Shown in pieces: positions 30,449 through 33,414 of a DNA stretch of 33,414 nt. Source of the DNA: an uncultured Bacteroidales bacterium. Lineage in GTDB: Bacteria > Bacteroidota > Bacteroidia > Bacteroidales > Paludibacteraceae. The notes beneath the pieces were generated by a model that was not told the DNA's origin, ran no database searches, and saw nothing but the letters and a program-made list of their open reading frames with translations. Within the stretch, counting starts at the first letter, position 1. Every line of letters begins with the position of its first letter. Made by a program: the position numbers and the translations under genes. The stretch is taken from the NCBI GenBank assembly GCA_937911935.1, contig CALDQH010000083.1, positions 1 to 33,414 of the forward strand, written 5' to 3'.

Positions 30449-33037
30449 TTAGTTTGTAAAAACTAATAAACCATCTTTTACATCCACCACAATGGGTTTG
30501 TCTTTTTGAATGGTGCGGGCAATGATTTGCTCGGATAGCTTGTTTAAAACCAAGCGTTGCAACGCACGTTTAATAGGACGCGCTCCAAATTGTGGATCAA
30601 AACCTTCGGCAGCAATGTAGTTAACGGCAGCGGGCGTAATACGCAAATCAACACCGTTTTCTTTGAGCATGCTGGCAATGCTTTCTACTTGCAACTGTAC
30701 AATCTGACTTATTTCTGTTTTACCCAATGGTGTAAACATGATTAAATCGTCAATACGGTTCAAAAACTCGGGTTTTATTACCTGTTTTAGCAATTCAAAC
30801 ACGCCCTTTTGGGTTTCTTCTAACACCTGCTCACGATTGGCATCGGTCATGTTTTCTGTTTTTTCGCGAATAAGGTGTGAACCCAAATTGGAGGTCATAA
30901 TGATGATGGTGTTTTTAAAGTTCACCACCCTTCCCTTGTTGTCGGTTAACCTGCCATCGTCCAATACTTGCAACAAAATATTGAATACATCTGGATGTGC
31001 TTTTTCAATTTCGTCGAACAAGACAACCGAATAAGGTTTACGACGAATGGCTTCGGTTAGTTGACCACCTTCTTCGTAGCCTACGTATCCTGGAGGCGAA
31101 CCAATCAATCGGGTTACCGAAAATTTTTCTTGGTACTCGCTCATATCGATACGGGTCATCATGTTTTCGTCGTCAAAGAGTACTTCTGCTAATGCCTTGG
31201 CTAATTCGGTTTTACCAACGCCTGTTGTTCCCAAAAAGATAAACGAGCCAATGGGACGTTTGGGGTCTTTTAATCCTGCCCTACTACGGCGCACAGCATT
31301 GGCAACGGCTACAATGGCTTCGTCCTGACCAATGACACGCTTGTGCAATTCCGCTTCGAGCTGCAACAATTTAGTTTGTTCGCTTTGTGCCATTTTACTA
31401 ACAGGGATACCCGTCCATTTGCTTACAATTTCGGCAATATCATCGCTATCCACTTCTTCTTTAATCATTGGACTTTCGGCTTGCATATCTTGCAATTTTT
31501 GTTGAGCCGACACGATAGCCGCTTCTTTTTCTTGGATACGACCATAACGAATCTCTGCAACTTTGCCATAATCACCGTTTCGTTCGGCAGTTTCTGCCTC
31601 AAATTTTAGATTCTCGATATCGATTTTGTTTTGTTGAATTTGGTCGATAAGCGATTTTTCCGATTGCCATTTGGCTTTTTCCGACTTTTCTTTTTCTTTT
31701 AAGTTATCAATTTCTTTGGACAATTGATTTACCTTTTCGGTATCATTTTCGCGTTTAATGGCTTCACGTTCAATTTCTAACTGTTTGATAGAACGTTCCA
31801 ACTTATCCAAATCCTCGGGTACCGGATTCATCTGCAACCTTAATCGGGCGGCAGCTTCGTCAATTAAGTCGATGGCTTTATCGGGCAAGAAACGATCCGA
31901 AATATAACGGCTCGATAATTCTACTGCCGATATAATGGCCTCGTCTTTGATACGTACCTTGTGGTGGTTTTCGTATCTTTCTTTTAAACCGCGCAAAATT
32001 GAGATGGTGCTGGCTTCGTCGGGTTCGTTTACCATGACAATCTGGAAACGACGTTCGAGCGCTTTGTCTTTTTCAAAGTATTTTTGATACTCGTTAAGCG
32101 TAGTTGCGCCAATGCTACGCAATTCGCCACGCGCTAAGGCTGGTTTTAAGATATTGGCAGCATCCATAGCACCTTCACCACCGCCTGCACCAACCAAGGT
32201 GTGAATTTCGTCGATGAATAGAATAATTTCACCGTCCGATTTTACCACCTCGCTGATAACGGCTTTTAAACGTTCTTCGAACTCGCCCTTGAATTTGGCA
32301 CCTGCCACCAAAGCCCCCATGTCAAGCGAATACAATTGCTTGGTTTTTAGGTTTTCGGGCACATCACCACGTACAATACGGTGTGCCAAGCCTTCGGCAA
32401 TGGCTGTCTTACCCACACCTGGTTCGCCAATTAGGATAGGATTGTTTTTGGTACGACGGCTTAAAATTTGAAGCACGCGCCTAATTTCTTCGTCACGTCC
32501 AATAACAGGGTCTAACTTGCCATTACGGGCTTTCTCATTCAGGTTGACAGCATATTTTGCCAACGACTGATAAGTTTCTTCGGTACTTTTAGAGGTTGTT
32601 TTGCTGTTCTGGGTGAGTTCGGCAATGGCACTTTCTAAACCTTTCTCGGTAACGCCTGCGTTTTTTAGCATGCTTTGGGTTACATTCTTTTCGGTCAATA
32701 GCGCCATCAAAAGCATTTCTAAAGGCACAAAACTATGGCCAGACTTGTCAGAAAGTTGCGTGGCTTTGGTTAATACCTTGACCGTATCGCCACTAAAATA
32801 TGGTTCACCGCCATGCACCTGAGGATACGATGCAATTTGATTATCGACGGTTTGGTGTAGCACTTGTGCATTTACTCCGAGTTTGGCAAATAGGAATTTG
32901 CACACGCCTTCACCCTCTACAAGTACCCCTTTTAGCAAGTGATGGGTCTCAATGGCCTGTTGGCCTGCATTTTGGGCTATCTCAATTGCTTTTTGAATAG
33001 CCTCTTGCGATTTGATAGTGAATTTCTCAAAGTTCAT
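30449..33037 (-). CDS. clpB: ATP-dependent disaggregase ClpB
   Basis: The Hsp100 chaperone that pulls proteins out of aggregates together with DnaK. Its 862 residues match the family. Order: Clp N-domain (1-145), AAA1 with Walker A GEPGVGKT at about 204-211 and Walker B ILFIDEIH, the long M-domain coiled coil (about 400-530, with many Lys/Glu), then AAA2 with GTTGVGKTELAKALAE near 600 and VLFDEIEKAHPDV. The pore-loop stretch KFKGEFEERLKA is present in AAA1. The M-domain marks it as ClpB rather than ClpA or ClpC. Unusually for this genome, a strong Shine-Dalgarno sequence precedes the ATG, and it is buried in a hairpin. Confidence 0.97.
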   Translation of the reverse strand: MNFEKFTIKSQEAIQKAIEIAQNAGQQAIETHHLLKGVLVEGEGVCKFLFAKLGVNAQVLHQTVDNQIASYPQVHGGEPYFSGDTVKVLTKATQLSDKSGHSFVPLEMLLMALLTEKNVTQSMLKNAGVTEKGLESAIAELTQNSKTTSKSTEETYQSLAKYAVNLNEKARNGKLDPVIGRDEEIRRVLQILSRRTKNNPILIGEPGVGKTAIAEGLAHRIVRGDVPENLKTKQLYSLDMGALVAGAKFKGEFEERLKAVISEVVKSDGEIILFIDEIHTLVGAGGGEGAMDAANILKPALARGELRSIGATTLNEYQKYFEKDKALERRFQIVMVNEPDEASTISILRGLKERYENHHKVRIKDEAIISAVELSSRYISDRFLPDKAIDLIDEAAARLRLQMNPVPEDLDKLERSIKQLEIEREAIKRENDTEKVNQLSKEIDNLKEKEKSEKAKWQSEKSLIDQIQQNKIDIENLKFEAETAERNGDYGKVAEIRYGRIQEKEAAIVSAQQKLQDMQAESPMIKEEVDSDDIAEIVSKWTGIPVSKMAQSEQTKLLQLEAELHKRVIGQDEAIVAVANAVRRSRAGLKDPKRPIGSFIFLGTTGVGKTELAKALAEVLFDDENMMTRIDMSEYQEKFSVTRLIGSPPGYVGYEEGGQLTEAIRRKPYSVVLFDEIEKAHPDVFNILLQVLDDGRLTDNKGRVVNFKNTIIIMTSNLGSHLIREKTENMTDANREQVLEETQKGVFELLKQVIKPEFLNRIDDLIMFTPLGKTEISQIVQLQVESIASMLKENGVDLRITPAAVNYIAAEGFDPQFGARPIKRALQRLVLNKLSEQIIARTIQKDKPIVVDVKDGLLVFTN

Positions 33038-33107
33038 AATAAAAATCTCCTTTCACAAACCTCTTGTTCAAAAGGCTTGCCAAAGGAGATTTTATGACAT
33101 TTTGGCA
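33038..33107 (-). promoter_or_regulatory. clpB leader hairpin hiding the Shine-Dalgarno; candidate RNA thermometer or attenuator
   Basis: On the minus strand AAAGGAGA (33053-33046) lies 8 bases before the clpB ATG, an ideal Shine-Dalgarno. It is within AAAGGAGATTTT, which pairs perfectly over 12 bp with AAAATCTCCTTT (33093-33082). An inner 10-bp stem with two G-U pairs (CAAGCCTTTT with AAGAGGTTTG) continues the helix after a G-G mismatch. A competing hairpin, TGCCAAA (33107-33101) with TTTGGCA (33084-33078), would release the Shine-Dalgarno. The T-run right after the stem also allows a terminator reading. Confidence 0.65.
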
Positions 33108-33115
33108 GAAAATGC

Positions 33116-33414
33116 TTAGCGCATCACTCTGTCTCTTTCTTGATAAATACGTTCGATTATATCTACCACTTTCATGCCTTCAAGCAAGTTGGTGGCAATA
33201 GAGCTACCAGTTTTAAGGGTGTCAATTACGTTTTTAATCACAAAACCATGGTTTTGAGCAGCCCCTTTGTAACCACCAAAGTCGTTTTCGTGGGTAGGTT
33301 CTTTTAATTCGGGCATTTCGTAATCTTGAATGTGGCAGTGAACCACGGTATCCATGTATTGACCAGCTACTTTAACTGTACCTTTAGAACCAATGATGGT
33401 AACTGAACTTTCTA
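33116..33414 (-). CDS. Gfo/Idh/MocA family oxidoreductase, 5' end cut by window edge
   Basis: Only the last 98 or so residues are inside the window; the frame stays open to the right edge, so the internal ATG at 33355 is not the start. The piece begins ESSVTIIGSKGTVKVAGQYM and ends NHGFVIKNVIDTLKTGSSIATNLLEGMKVVDIIERIYQ. This is the C-terminal end of the NAD(P)-dependent sugar oxidoreductase family, closest in style to UDP-sugar 3-dehydrogenases of surface polysaccharide synthesis (WlbA/WbpB type). The cofactor and catalytic motifs are outside the window, so the substrate is a guess. It is upstream of clpB on the same strand, 78 bases away, with the leader hairpin between. Confidence 0.85.
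   Translation of the reverse strand, partial: ESSVTIIGSKGTVKVAGQYMDTVVHCHIQDYEMPELKEPTHENDFGGYKGAAQNHGFVIKNVIDTLKTGSSIATNLLEGMKVVDIIERIYQERDRVMR

Noticed and set aside
33116..33355. Complete 79-residue protein upstream of clpB
   Set aside because: The frame stays open to the window edge and the extra residues fit the Gfo/Idh/MocA C-terminal fold, so it is a partial gene with an internal Met.

Overview
The window is chromosomal DNA from a member of the Bacteroidota, most likely order Bacteroidales. Three things point there. Promoters match the Bacteroidota TTTG / TAnnTTTG pattern. Shine-Dalgarno sequences are almost absent. The gene set is lineage-typical: PorT, a type IX secretion sorting domain on an amylase, a DPE2-like MalQ with two starch-binding modules, and a DUF5606 protein. 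Almost every base is in housekeeping genes; no prophage, CRISPR array or classical insertion sequence is visible.

Layout. 1-2744 (minus): lipoprotein, exported thioredoxin and pyrG (cut by the left edge), tightly packed. 2832-4238 (plus): CCA-adding/poly(A) polymerase family enzyme. 4269-6418 (minus): porT and hisS. 6574-7368 (plus): UspA-like protein. 7525-10518 (minus): secreted GH13 amylase. 10770-15474 (plus): ftsK, glyA, prs. 15552-16961: RlmD/RumA-type methyltransferase. 17037-17402: four-helix-bundle (23S IVS-type) protein. 17399-18223: ispE. 18568-22900: dnaB, iorA, iorB, DUF5606 gene. 22970-23043: tRNA-Asn. 23294-27496: S41 protease, YgiQ-type radical SAM protein, exported protein. 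27613-30318: malQ. 30449-33414 (minus): clpB and the end of a Gfo/Idh/MocA oxidoreductase (cut by the right edge).

How the genes fit together. The secreted amylase would degrade starch outside the cell and MalQ would process maltose and maltodextrins in the cytoplasm. PorT belongs to the secretion system that the amylase C-terminus appears to use. Most other genes serve translation, nucleotide synthesis, replication and chromosome segregation.

Most interesting. (1) Nearly every longer intergenic gap carries degenerate 7- or 8-base tandem repeats, often as inverted pairs. One inverted pair of heptamer arrays brackets the four-helix-bundle gene exactly between two housekeeping genes, and the ispE start codon lies inside the array, so this looks like a small mobile cassette with relatives lacking the gene. 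(2) The clpB leader hides an unusually strong Shine-Dalgarno sequence in a perfect 12-bp stem, with a competing upstream hairpin: a candidate RNA thermometer or attenuator. (3) The glutaminase nucleophile of CTP synthase reads Val instead of Cys. (4) The amylase promoter has a 35-bp direct repeat where the -33 element should be.
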